Shown in pieces: positions 9,834 to 20,390 of a stretch of 64,000 nucleotides of DNA. The stretch is taken from the NCBI GenBank assembly GCA_014529385.2, contig CM043958.1, forward strand, positions 127,302,817 through 127,366,816. Direction: 5' to 3'. Below the pieces are notes generated by a model that saw only the letters and a program-made list of their open reading frames with translations, was not told the DNA's origin and did no database searches. A program made the position numbers and the translations under genes. This stretch comes from Adiantum capillus-veneris (taxonomy: Eukaryota; Streptophyta; Polypodiopsida; Polypodiales; Pteridaceae). Within the stretch, counting starts at the first letter, position 1. Each line of letters opens with the position of its first letter.

Positions 9834-10814
9834 GTGCTAGTCGACAAAGTACACGAACCATTGGACGCAATGATGAGAGCTTACGAAGCTAGGTTAAAGA
9901 ACAACCAAACACAAGAACAGAGGTGGATGACATACCCAAACGCGGAATTGGAAAAGCAGAGACTTGAAATTTGCCAGAGAATGATCGAGACTGCACAAGC
10001 CTTATTAGAACCACCAAAAGAAACAATGAATTGTGGAAAGGAAAACCCAATTCAGCAAGAGACTATCGTTTCACGGGTAGCTGAAAAGACTCCCAGTGCA
10101 CAAAAGCCTGAAAATACACAAAAGGATGACCGCATAGTATTGAACACAACCGATCAGGAGATAGAGAGTTTTCATCCAGTCATACAGAGGATTTACGGAA
10201 AAGATGAGGATTACAATGAATTTTGGAAACAAGTGAGAGAGGCAAACTTTGCAAACGAGCTAAGTTGCCAAGCTAATCAGACAAATTGGGAAAAGGACAT
10301 CAGGAATCCTCCCATAGTGGAATTTGAGGCAGGATCTCAAGTGGACTTGGATCTGCAATCTTACTGGGGAGATGGGGGCTCTGTTAGAACAATGGAGAGC
10401 AAACCTCATTCACTGAAAACCTTACCTTCATACTTAGGAGAGTATGAAGCAAAATCCGAGATTAGAGCACTTCCCTCACGAAGAATTTCATCAGAAAAAG
10501 TCATGGACTCGCAAGGATTGATAGAGATCTTGTCAACACCAGTGACATGCACTATCACTCTAGCTGAGCTTTTGAGGCTAAGACCACATATGTGGACCAC
10601 TGTAGGAAAATGCTTGGAGAAATTCGGGATAAAAGACCCAACATCGAGACTGAAAGAGGGTATACAAGAGCTGAGTAAACCACAAAAGAACGCTAAGCCT
10701 GTACCCTTAAACAAGGTCGGAGAGTATTGCGAAGGTGAAGAGGGGAATACAACCTTACCAGTTGAATTCCAAGGAGTAAACACGATGGCAATACTAGACA
10801 GCGGAGCTGGGTAG
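9834..10814 (+). pseudogene. pol N-terminal region and start of protease
   Basis: The 326-codon frame is charged and mostly unrecognised until its end, where MAILDSGAG gives the retropepsin active site (D-S-G at 10797-10805). The frame then hits a stop at 10812-10814 because one base is missing; the protease continues in another frame at 10874-11080. Residues about 225-280 (LIEILSTPVTCTITLAELLRL) resemble the region just before the protease in plant Tat/Athila polyproteins, as far as I recall. The gag stop separates this frame from gag. Confidence 0.7.
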
Positions 10815-11080
10815 CCATTGCTACAAAAGAAATCTGGAAAAAATGGGGGAAACCAGCAATAAGGAAGACTAGGTTGAAACTCCAATTAGCAGATGGACAC
10901 ATGGAGAAACCTATGGGGTTATTAGAGAAAGTTGTAGTGACTTCTTGCGGCATTGAATACGAACATACTTTTGCTATTGTCGATTTTGCCAAGGAGAATA
11001 ACTATGATATCATATTGGGAAGACCATTCATGAGACAGTTGAAAATGGTCCAAGATTGGGGCTACGATCACATATACTGA
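10788..11080 (+). pseudogene. Retropepsin 1 (aspartic protease), frameshifted
   Basis: The active-site triad lies at 10797-10805 in one frame; the rest (ADGHMEKPMGLLEKVVV, then YDIILGRPFMRQL) is read in a second frame after a single-base loss near 10810. The hydrophobic-hydrophobic-G motif (IILGRP) is the conserved second element of the family. Retropepsin cleaves the polyprotein during particle maturation. Another one-base loss near 11075 ends this frame. It occupies the normal place, between gag and RT. Confidence 0.8.
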
Positions 11081-11709
11081 GAAATATGGAAACCACTACA
11101 CGTGTGAACCTGAAAGACCATAGCTACAAAGATGTGAACCGAACACCGGTAGAGGAGTTTGATTCAGCTACTTTGGCGGGATCCGAATTTCCAGCTTGGT
11201 TAGGTAAACCCAAGGAGTTATGGATGTGTGGAGCTTCGAAATGTGGAAGTCTGAAACGAGAAGAATGTGTTTTAGAAAGGGCTATCGAAGACGAAACTTA
11301 TGTAGGAGAACCCTTTCCAGAGGACACGTTTGAACCATTAGAATGGACACACATTCTAGCAACCCTAGATGTTTGTGCAATTCCGGATGGTCCCACAACA
11401 AAATTTTGCGACAAGGACGGGTACGACGTGGTTCCGTATTTCATGTTGAGAACTGTACTCGAAAAAGAAACTGAAAAGAACGATACACTGGAAAAGGAAG
11501 ATGAAGAAGAGGTGTTTCACGACATTCCCAATCATCCAGAGTGGGGAAATGAAGCAGACAACGAGTCAACGGACAATTCAAGCGGAAACGAAGAAACTAT
11601 AACGGATGTCCGATTTTATGATTTTCCGAACCAAACTAAACAACGCCAGAAACACTATAGAGCAAAGAAAAAACAAAAGGGGTTAGAACCAATCCGATGC
11701 CTAGAATAA
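11056..11709 (+). pseudogene. Linker between protease and RT
   Basis: This 217-codon frame has a strongly acidic second half (about 11480-11600). No domain is recognised. It overlaps the RT frame by 13 bp, which is likely another decay frameshift. It should be read as part of pol. Confidence 0.55.
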
Positions 11710-13226
11710 GAGGAAAAAATCAATTCCTAATGCTAGTAAAGGCTGAAGATTGTGTTAAGGATAAGATTTCTGGAAGAATGAGAGGCAGTGATCAAAAGAG
11801 CTTACGAAAAGACAAAAGAGGCTCAAGAAATCAAGTTCAAAAGAATGGAACGAAAACTGAAACAGAAAAATCAGAAAAGAACAAGCGCAACAGAGAATAC
11901 ACGGAGTCCAAGTTAGAACGTAGAAACAAGTACAGAGAGCTCAAGAAAACTCTGAAGGAAGTTTGGACGACAGAAATTGAGAGTGGAGAGGACGAAAACG
12001 TCAAAATCAAGGAAAACATGGATGTTCCCTCTCACTATAGGAAATTCACAATAGAGGATAGGAAGGTGATATTAACCCCACCTATTCGAGAGAGGAAGGA
12101 GAACGAATCTTATGACGGACCGGAGGATGCAAAAAAAGTTGATTTAGCAGCTCCAGGTGAGACGCCTAGACCAGTGTACATAGCCACAGATTTGTCTCCA
12201 AGCGAGGAAGAGAGACTTTTGAGTCTTCTCAGAGAGTACAGGGATGTGTTTGCATGGTCTTATAAGGACTTAAAGGGAGTTGACCCATCGATATGCCAAC
12301 ACTCAATCCCACTGAAACAAGACGCAAAGCCTAGCAGACAGAGACCATACACATATAATGATACTTTTGCTAAGCGAATCAAGGAAGAGATAGATAAGCT
12401 AATGGAAGCTGAATTCATATACGAGATTGAACACACTGATTGGGTATCTCCGATTGTGGTAGTACCTAAGAAGAACGGAAAACTCCGAGTGTGTGTCAAC
12501 TTAAAGAAAGTGAATGCTGCAACAATCAGGGACAATTATCCCCTGCCGATAACTGATCATGTTCTAGAGCGTGTATCAGGGAAAACAGCATACTCCTTTC
12601 TTGATGGTTTTTCAGGATATAACCAGCTAGCCATAGCACTGGAAGATCAACATAAAACAGCTTTTGCAACGGAGTGGGGAATTTATGCTTATCGGGTTAT
12701 GCCTTTTGGTCTAACCAATGCTCCCGCAACCTTCCAGAGGCTGATGACGCATGCTTTCAAAGAATACTTAAGGTTGTTTCTCGAAATATACATGGATGAC
12801 TTATGTGTACATTCTCTACTGAGAGATGAGCATCTAGAACACCTAAGAAAAGTATTTGAGAAATGTAGGACATATCGCATTTGTCTCAATCCTGAGAAAT
12901 GTGTGTTTATGGTCCGACAGGGCAGAATTCTGGGACATATTGTCTCACAAAACGGAATATCCACGGATTTAGAGAAGATAAAAGTTATAGTGGATATGCC
13001 TAGACCAACCAATGCGAAACAAGTACAGAGCTTTATGGGACATTGTGGATATTATAGACGATTCATTTACATGTACGCTATAATAGGCCAACCACTTTAC
13101 AGGCTAATAGTGAACTTTGAATGGACAGAGGAGTGTGAGGAATCGTTCAAGAAATTGAAAGAGGCACTCATTACTGCTCCAGTCTTGAAATCACCAGATT
13201 GGAGAAGATATTCCATGTGCATATAG
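11697..13226 (+). pseudogene. Reverse transcriptase of the 19.1 kb element
   Basis: A 509-codon frame. The first 150 residues are a basic/acidic helix-rich linker. RT begins near residue 205 (PYTYNDTFAKRIKEEIDKLM) and includes WVSPIVVVPKKNGKLRVCVN, YSFLDGFSGYNQL, MPFGLTNAPATFQRLM and the catalytic IYMDDLCVH (DNA 12787-12813). It continues through the connection region (GHCGYYRRFI). All three catalytic Asp positions appear intact. The frame is lost close to 13215, where RNase H continues in another frame. RT copies element RNA into DNA. The core is well preserved compared with the surrounding lesions. Confidence 0.88.
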
Positions 13227-14851
13227 ATGCTTCGGCATATGCAATAGGATGTATTCTGGCTCAGCCAGAAGAAGGAAACATGGATTTTCCTATCTGTTAC
13301 GCCAGTCGACAGCTCAACCATGCAGAGAAGAATTACACCACAACAGAGCGAGAAGGATTAGGAATGATCTATGCTGTGAAGAAATTTCGGCATTATCTTC
13401 TAGCCAACAAGTTTGTGTTTTTTACGGATCACCAAGCCTTGCTCTACCTAGTGAATAAACCATGCAATACCGGGAGAATAGTGAGATGGTTCATTATCTT
13501 ACTGGAATTCGACTTCACGGTAGTAGTAAAGAAAGGAAAAACACATCTTAGAGCTGATCATCTTTCGCGATTGACGAATGGAGAAGACCCTATAGGAGTA
13601 GATGACGACATGCCAGACGCGTACTTGTTCAACATAGAAATGATACCTAAGTGGTCTCAAAATGTCGTTAACCTATTAACCTATGGAGGAGAGTTCGATA
13701 GAAGAGAATACAACCTGAAACATATTGCTATTCAGCAATCCAAGAATCTTCAATTGATTGCAGGAAGGTTGTATCAATTGGGAAATGATCATGTTTTACG
13801 ACTATGCATCAATCCTGAGGAATATAATATATATCTGCGCGAAGCACATGTTCAGGAATGTGCATTTCATTGTTCAAGAAGGAACACATATAGGAATTTG
13901 TTACAATTGGGAGTCTATTGGCCAGGAATGAAAGAAAGCGTACATGAATATGTCACTGTATGTATTGTATGTTCATCAAAACCGCCAGCCGAGTATTCGA
14001 CATTATATCAGATAATGATCGCTCCAGAATGGAGTCAGTATATTGTTGAATATCTCACAAATAGAACTTTCCCAGAAGGAACGTCAAAAGCTCGTCAGAA
14101 ATCTGTAGAGACAGAAGCTAGAGATTACGCTTTAATAGGAGATCAACTCTATAAGAGAGGTAAAGACAACCAGCTTAGGATTTGCGCATCAGAGTCTGAG
14201 TATGTGATAATCCTGGAGCAAGCTCATGGAGGAGTAGGTGGAGGCCATTTCTCAGGTGATAAGACAACAAAACTTGTCTTAGCCGCAGGAATATGGTGGC
14301 CAACATTACATATGGACGCTGAGGAATACGTTAAACGGTGTGATGACTGTCAGCGGACCAAAGTACCACTTAAAAGAGATGATATGCCGCTTAGACCAAT
14401 GATGGGGGCAAGAGCTTTTGCAAAATGGGGGATTGATTATGTCGGACCCATTTCACCTCCTGCATATAAGACTCATGCACAATACATCATTGTGGCTACA
14501 GACTATCTAACAAAGTGGGTCGAAGCAAAGGCAACTCAAAAAGCAGATGCCAGGACCACGGCACAATTTCTATATGAATACGTCTTTGTACGATATGGAT
14601 TGCCAATAGAAATTGTGAGTGATCGAGGCACACATTTTATAAATGAAGTGATAAAGATCCTTCTAGATGAATTCATGGTAATCCATAGGAAATCAGCCCC
14701 GTATCATCCACAAGCAAACGGACAAGCTGAAGCAACAAACAAAACCATATGCACGGTCCTCACGAAGATTGTATCTGAGTCGAGAACTGACTGGGACCAA
14801 AAGTTGCATTCAACATTATGGGCATATAGGGTGCATATAAAACATCCATAG
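13199..14851 (+). pseudogene. RNase H, duplicated zinc module and integrase core
   Basis: A 550-codon frame. Residues 5-125 are RNase H with D10, E50 and D77 visible. Residues 152-277 and 278-403 are two tandem copies of the region preceding integrase, each starting with WSQ and each carrying an H2C2 zinc site: H217, H224, C255, C258 and H343, H350, C381, C384. Ligand spacings are the same (7, 31, 3) and the offset is 126 residues. The core follows with D413, D475 and E511, the DD35E triad. The second RNase H of Tat elements is absent. The frame ends at a lesion near 14835 and the integrase continues from 14869. A normal gypsy integrase has one zinc module, so the duplication is a real oddity. 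Confidence 0.87.
14030..14407 (+). other. Second copy of the H2C2 module
   Basis: It aligns with 13652-14029 at the protein level: WSQ start, an L-I-x-(G)-x-L-Y motif, LRxC, EAH/QAH, H, a WP motif, EYV, and C-x-x-C. This copy (GGGHFSGDKTTKLV, then CDDCQRTK) is the more canonical one and directly precedes the integrase core. The first copy has diverged strongly but keeps all four ligands. Confidence 0.8.
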
Positions 14852-14868
14852 GAACGACCCCATATAAC

Positions 14869-15408
14869 ATGGTTTTTGGGCTAAATGCTATCTTGCCAAT
14901 AGAATTCTTGATTTCAACCTTAAGGGTGGCTAAGGATCTAGAGTGGACAGGGCACGAGCTTTCTGATAGAATAGATGACCTGGAAAAGCTAGACGAGCTT
15001 CGCCTAAAAGCAGTAGCTTCTATCTACGCTCAAAAAAGACGACAAAAGGAATTTTTTGATAAGCATGTGCGGACTAAAGAGTTTAAAGTTGGGGACTATG
15101 TCCTAGTTTACACTCTGAAACAGCATGCTAAGAAGCTTAAAAAGCGAGGGATGGGACCTCTGGTGATTAAAGATCTATCACCAAGTGGAGCCGTCAAGCT
15201 TGCTACATTAGACGGAGAAGAAATGCCCAATTGGATTAGTGGATGCAGAGTGAAAAAGTATCTGTTGCCGCTAACAAGACATGCTTCTCAAAATACATCA
15301 AGAAAAGCTGCGTGTCCAAAAAAAGAAAAAGATTGTAGAGGAAGCGCAAGCCGAGGCGAAGGAAAGAATGGAGAAAAGAAGACTACTGCGTCAGAAACAG
15401 CGCAATGA
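14869..15408 (+). pseudogene. Integrase C-terminal domain
   Basis: The frame resumes the integrase (MVFGLNAILPIEFLI) and includes the C-terminal DNA-binding region (VRTKEFKVGDYVLVYTL, RGMGPLVIKDLS, ISGCRVKKYLLPL). No chromodomain is seen. Near 15285 coding character moves to another frame, which encodes a charged helix (KIVEEAQAEAKERMEKRR) joining this domain to the downstream protease-like domain. A stop at 15406-15408 ends the frame shown. The piece upstream ends at 14851, so one shift separates them. Confidence 0.8.
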
Positions 15409-16539
15409 AGGAGCAATACGAATAAACGCAGTTAGTATAACAGAAATGGGGAATGACAAAGAAGAACCCATCATTGAATGCAAAGTAGGACCAACCAAAT
15501 CAAAGCCAGAGCACTATTGGATTCAGGAGCTCAAGCTAACCTACTTTCACTCAGTTTGTATAGACAATTGACAAATGACACTAAATTACAAACTGCCAAG
15601 CAAGAGTTAAAAAGTTACTCTGAGAATTCAATCAAAACTGTCGGATGCACAGTTTTACATATACAGATTAACCAGTATGTGTATCCTCATATGTTTTACG
15701 TGGTTGAAGACCAAGCTACACAACATCCATTATTGCTAGGACAACCATGGCAGAAGCAATACAATGCAATGATTGACTGGAGTTCTAAATCAGTGCTTAT
15801 CAAATACGAAGGTGAAAGTCAATCAGTTAAGTTCACCAAAGGAGCAGAGCCAACTCCAAAGGAAGAATCCACGGACAAGGGCAAACAACAAACAGAGAAA
15901 AAGAAGAAGCAATGGCAACCAAAAGTTTCTACACAACTGGATTGCTCTTCGACGAGGAACTCTCAACATTGGATAAGGAAGACAAGCAATAATATAACAG
16001 CTCAACCTTGGGAAAAAACGGAGTCAAAGTTGGTATGGAGACCAAAAAAGGTTGTGCCAGAGAAACAAAACAGAGTCTTCAATACCAGACAACAGAGTGA
16101 TCCCCGACAATCAAGGACAGTGAAACAGATCTGGATTCCAAAGAAGTTCATGACGGCACAAAGCTATAGCAAGCAAATTTGGATCCCAAAGATTTGTAAA
16201 CAGGAACTCCCTTCAGTACAATCCACGGAAACTCCTAGGTATTTCAAGGCGAGGAAATCAACACACAGAACAAAGCAGGTTTGGGTCGCAAAGAGTTTGT
16301 GGCAAGCACAAGCAAAGCGGAAGCAGATTTGGATTGTGAAAAAAGACAACAAGGTAACGAAGAATCCATCTACTGATTCTACTACCAAAGTGCCAAAACC
16401 AACCCAAAACCCGACCACCAATCCTTCAATCAAACAAAGAGCAGCTTTATTGGAAAGAATGTTGTATCATCGCTCTACAATTGCATTGGGAACTTATGAC
16501 CAAAACAACTACAATGCTTCGCCCACAGACACTTCATAG
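15281..16539 (+). pseudogene. pol extension: second retropepsin-like domain plus W-x-P-K repeats
   Basis: Coding runs first at 15281-15505 (charged helix, then NEGAIRINAVSITEMGN and EEPIIECKVGP) and then, after a shift, in the 353-codon frame 15478-16539. The latter begins with ARALLDSGAQANLLSLSLY: D15-S16-G17 is an aspartic-protease triad. LLLGQPW at 85-91 is the conserved second motif, followed by MIDWSSKSVLI. Residues 142-290 hold six related units of form K-Q/L-x-W-x-P-K (W146 first; then KLVWRPK, KQIWIPK twice, and the weaker KQVWVAK and KQIWIVK). The tail is Thr/Pro rich. A second protease-like domain after integrase is not part of the usual gypsy plan. It could be a duplicated protease, a captured one, or a nucleic-acid-binding tail; I cannot tell which. 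The stop lies just before an internal polypurine tract. Confidence 0.75.
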
Positions 16540-16559
16540 TCGTCCGGGAGGACTCAGAC

Positions 16560-16574
16560 TAGGAGGGGGGGAGG
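16560..16574 (+). other. Internal polypurine tract
   Basis: AGGAGGGGGGGAGG follows the pol stop by about 20 bp and closely resembles the 3' tract at 22676-22688. It may be a central primer for plus-strand synthesis, or the original 3' tract of an ancestor that ended here. Confidence 0.55.
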
Positions 16575-18177
16575 TATACAGGAGCTACAAAGCAGCTACA
16601 AGCGGAAAAAACAAAGAAAAACAAAAATTATATTACAAGGGCAGTGTCTTACATGATTTTGCAATTTTTATGTTTGATTGCGGATATTGATAATATTTAT
16701 GCCCTTATATACCTTGTTTTGCAACAAGAAGAGATCAAATGATGAATTTGGGTCTCTAGATGTGTAAATATCACTAAATAAGAGTGTTTTTGGAGCTAAA
16801 AAGTGGAAAAAAGTGGTAATCCAAGTCAGAAATCACAAAGAAGTGTATATTCATATGCACACTGTTACAGGGTTACCAGCTATTTATCGTGTATGTTTGG
16901 AATTTTTTGGCTTCAATTTGCTATTTTCCTTTATTTTTTATGATTTTCTTAATAAAAGTAAAAGAAAAATAAAAAAGCAGGTGAAATGAGATCGGAAAAA
17001 AGAAAAGAATAGACGGTGATGGTCCTAATGACAAGGGCAACCCATGGTAAAAATTGGGTACAATTCTGAAAAAGTTGCGGAAGCCCGAAATGACAATATT
17101 TTGGCAAAGTGGACAGATTTCTCAGAAACAGGTCAAAGGAGTCCAAATTGAGAAATTTCAAATCCTAAAGTGCATTTCACGACGAGATAGGAGCACATGT
17201 CAAATTTGGTAACAAGTGATCCGGGAAGCCCGAAGTTAAGTATTTTTCACTTCACTTCAAGCTCATTTCCACTATTACCTTCTTGGAGAGAGCAAAGAGC
17301 ACACAGGAGCATCCGACCTTCTACCGCCTTCTACGACTGCTACGAGAGCTCAGAGGACACCAGACATGAGAGGTAGACTCGTTGCCATAAGCTTTTGATG
17401 CTTATCGTTAACTTTTGTCGCGAAAACTCACCAAAACCAAGAAACAAGAGCAGACGGGGAATGGGGAAGAACGCTAGGTAGGGGCACAACCGCCTAACCA
17501 AACCTTGCAAGAACTTAGAGGTGGGTTACCCTAGTATAGGAGATGAGTTTCTAACACTCAAAGCTCGAGAAAGAACGACTGAAAAAACCCTAGGTCAACA
17601 GAGCTTGCAAGAGGCAAACAGAAAAAAGTTGTCGGAACGACACAAAACTTCTCAGGAAGCTTAACAACATCGAGGGCAATGCAACCATGGAGTATCTCCG
17701 GGTTTGGATCACCAAAAGTAGGTCGGAACAACCGATTCGGCTGCGGACACACAAAGCGTCATTTTGGCATAACGGCTAAAATTGACGACCAAATGACATG
17801 AAACTTCACAAGCAGTTTCAAATATACATGGATGACTTATGTTTGCAAGCAAAACCAAAAGAAAGCTGATTCACTTACCGATGGTGAAAAAGACGCTTTC
17901 GGGCAACCAAATGGAGAAAGATGGAGAACGGGGAGCCAAAGTCAAGTTCAACCAAATAGGTGGCTTCACAACATATCCAATGAGCTGGAAATGCAACTCT
18001 CGAGAAGAAAAGTTGAAGAAATTCAACTCCAAGGCAAAAAGACGACTTCGGAGACTGAAATGCCTATAAGGGGGCTTTTTAGCTAAACTGATGACTTTTT
18101 AAGTTGAAAACTAGTTAGCAGGGCTTAGGGCACTAGCACAAAGCATTCTTTGCACAAAAAACCAACATTTCAAGAAA
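16575..18177 (+). other. Non-coding stretch between pol and second palindrome block
   Basis: No convincing reading frame longer than about 84 codons. One notable point is a 23 bp exact match (17820-17842) to the RT YMDD-coding DNA at 12784-12806. From about 18040 there are degenerate units ending in AAAAAGACGACTTCGG that look like decayed members of the palindrome-bearing repeat downstream. Otherwise nothing recognised. Confidence 0.5.
17820..17842 (+). repeat. 23 bp copy of RT catalytic-site DNA
   Basis: Identical to 12784-12806, which encodes the I-Y-M-D-D-L-C region of the RT. The flanks differ apart from a nearby GTTTC. Too long for chance in a window of this size. Confidence 0.7.
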
Positions 18178-19185
18178 AGACATCATACGCGTATGATGTT
18201 CACAGCATGATTTTCACATCATTTCAACATTTGAGTGCATAGCCTCATTCCACATGTTAATCACATCCTATGAACCAAGTATCATGAGAATTGGAGTTAG
18301 AAAACCCAAGGAAAACCAAAAAGACGCAAAGTAGGCCATAAAATTGATTTTTGGTCCTAATTTTGTCAAAATAACTCCAAACTCATTGAAACTTTGTAGG
18401 ATTGTTGATTAACACATCTACAAGCTATCTGGAACCAAAAAGCACCATTTTGACACAAAAGACATCATACGCGTATGATGTCTATTTGCACTTACAGAGC
18501 CAAAAATGCTCATTTGTCATCATACATCCATTATATATATCTAATACATGCTACATATGAAGTTTGGAACCATTTGGTCAAGTGGATCACCCCATTAGCC
18601 CAATTAAGAGAAAATCCTTCATACAAAGCCTATTTTTGTCCCAAATCCAACATATTCAAGTCCAAACCAAGATTTGAGTATAAACAGTCCTTCACTAGCA
18701 CATGGAGAGTCCACAGAACCAATCCCATGAAAAATTGATGAAAAAGACATCATACGCGTATGATGTCTCCAGAGCCATTTTTAGTCCAAATTCTATCCAA
18801 ACTTGATAAATCCACTGAATAAGCCTATCTAAAGCCAAACCAAGCTTATAGAGAAAATTGGTCCAAAAATGCACTAAAAGACATCATACGCGTATGATGT
18901 CTCACTATGTGATTTTGGCACCTCAGGGCTTCAACCACCAAACAGAAGTGTTCTACATGCCATTTGAAGGTGAACCACCAAGTTTTATCCAATTTGGATC
19001 ATAAAATCCATTTCCCTTTCAAAATTTTGCCAAGAGCCTGAACTGGACTAAACTGGCCAAAACTTGACCAAATGGGATCCAAACTCAAATCCAAGCATAT
19101 GATACTCATGTATACACTATCAGCTACAAGCACAACCAATATGAAGTCATTCTGACACAAAAGACATCATACGCGTATGATGTCT
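18178..19185. repeat. Palindrome block upstream of extra module (5 copies)
   Basis: Copies of the 24 bp palindrome start at 18178 (last two bases changed), 18460, 18745, 18879 and 19162; the last four are perfect. Spacings are 282, 285, 134 and 283 bp. The last four are collinear with the four copies in front of gag (288, 125, 284). Preceding bases are also shared, for example TTGATGAAAAAGACATC at both 6479 and 18745. Degraded units (AAAAGACGC) occur near 18316 and 19314, fitting a unit of about 141 bp. The block ends 167 bp before the ATG of the next coding module. Confidence 0.92.
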
Positions 19186-19351
19186 CAAGCATGTTTTTGA
19201 GCCCAGTTTGCATATTTTTTCACCTACATTGCATCCTTAGGCCCTGAATAGCTCATGTTTCAATTTTCAAGTCATTTGAATAGTTAAAAGCTTCATTTCG
19301 GCTTTCAGTACTAAAAAGACGCTAACTTCTGAAATTGGAGTTACAGGATCC

Positions 19352-20390
19352 ATGGATTCCGCTAAGTCATCGGCAACTAAGAGAAAAAGACCAACCATCA
19401 AGGATGCTCTTGCAGAAGCAGAACCTTTGATATTCCAACAGAAACCCTCAAGCCAACCAAGACTTGGGTGGAGGAAGCAGTACTAGAAAAAGAGGGAATA
19501 AAGATCTACCAGGGGACTTTCAGAGATCCTCAAGGGCAATCGGTCGATGTACCTATGATCCCACGAGAATTAGTGGATTATAGCAGATCAGAGAACATCA
19601 GCAGATACCTGGAAAAGGCTGACTTACACAGGTTCTTCACCTCGAGACCATCAGGTGTAGACACAAGAAGAGTGTATGAGTTGGCAACATCCATTCAGAA
19701 GGATGGGAAAGCCACGTTGACAGCCATGGATGGAGAAACAGTTGAAGTACAGATCACTCCACAGCTCATTGCAGATGCATTGAAGCTGCACAACAAAGGA
19801 GTTCTGTCAGAGAAAGAAGGGAGGCCATAGAGGTCTATGGATCAAAGAAACAAAATACAACCTACGGAGATATGGCAGATCAACGAGCGGCAACCCTTTG
19901 CCGATTATACAACCAGTTTTTCCATGTGTGCAGTAAAAGACCGCAGAAGTATACTACACCACCCCATGCCATTGCGACAACCATCACATGGGCACTGAAG
20001 AGCAACATGCCAAAAGAGGTGAATTATGCTCAATACATCCACGAGCAAGTAATCGCCATGCACAACCAGAAGCCAAAGTACATAGGAGGAGGAGAAATCC
20101 TAACAAGAATAGCTTATGAAGCTATTGGAGCTAGGGATCAAGGGCCACGGGTTCCCTCCCAGAATGAGTGGCTTAGAGAAGCCGATGAAGAGAAAGAACA
20201 GCAAGAAGTATCCAAGAGGGCGTCCACAAGAGCACGCGGAAAACTAGAAATAGTTTCAGAACCTGAAGAGGCTGTGGACGAGCCGCTCAAGAAGAAAGCG
20301 AAGAAGAAGGTGATCCCAAGCAAACCAAAAGTCAAAAAGCCGCAAGAATGGAAAGGCTGGTGGAGCAGTTTAGAGCGGAAAGAGCTCTAA
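19352..20390 (+). pseudogene. Extra module, N-terminal part (unknown function)
   Basis: Coding starts with ATG at 19352 (MDSAKSSATKRKRPTIKDAL), shifts frame near 19430 to 19468-19830, and shifts again near 19820 to the frame of 19872-20390. Together these give an apparent protein of about 340 residues. Recognisable stretches include YLEKADLHRFFTSRPSGVD, VEVQITPQLIADALKLHNKG, CRLYNQFFHVCSKRP and KYIGGGEILTRIAYEAIGA, then a Lys/Glu-rich tail. The layout is reminiscent of the plant-specific 'putative transposon protein' type found in some retroelements. That is a weak resemblance from memory. It does not match gag, pol or a known envelope. It lies directly after the second palindrome block. Confidence 0.55.

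Noticed and set aside
6063-19185. Regularly spaced palindromes as a CRISPR array
   Set aside because: Spacing is about 130-285 bp, spacers are related to each other, and the context is a plant retroelement. No cas-like gene is present.
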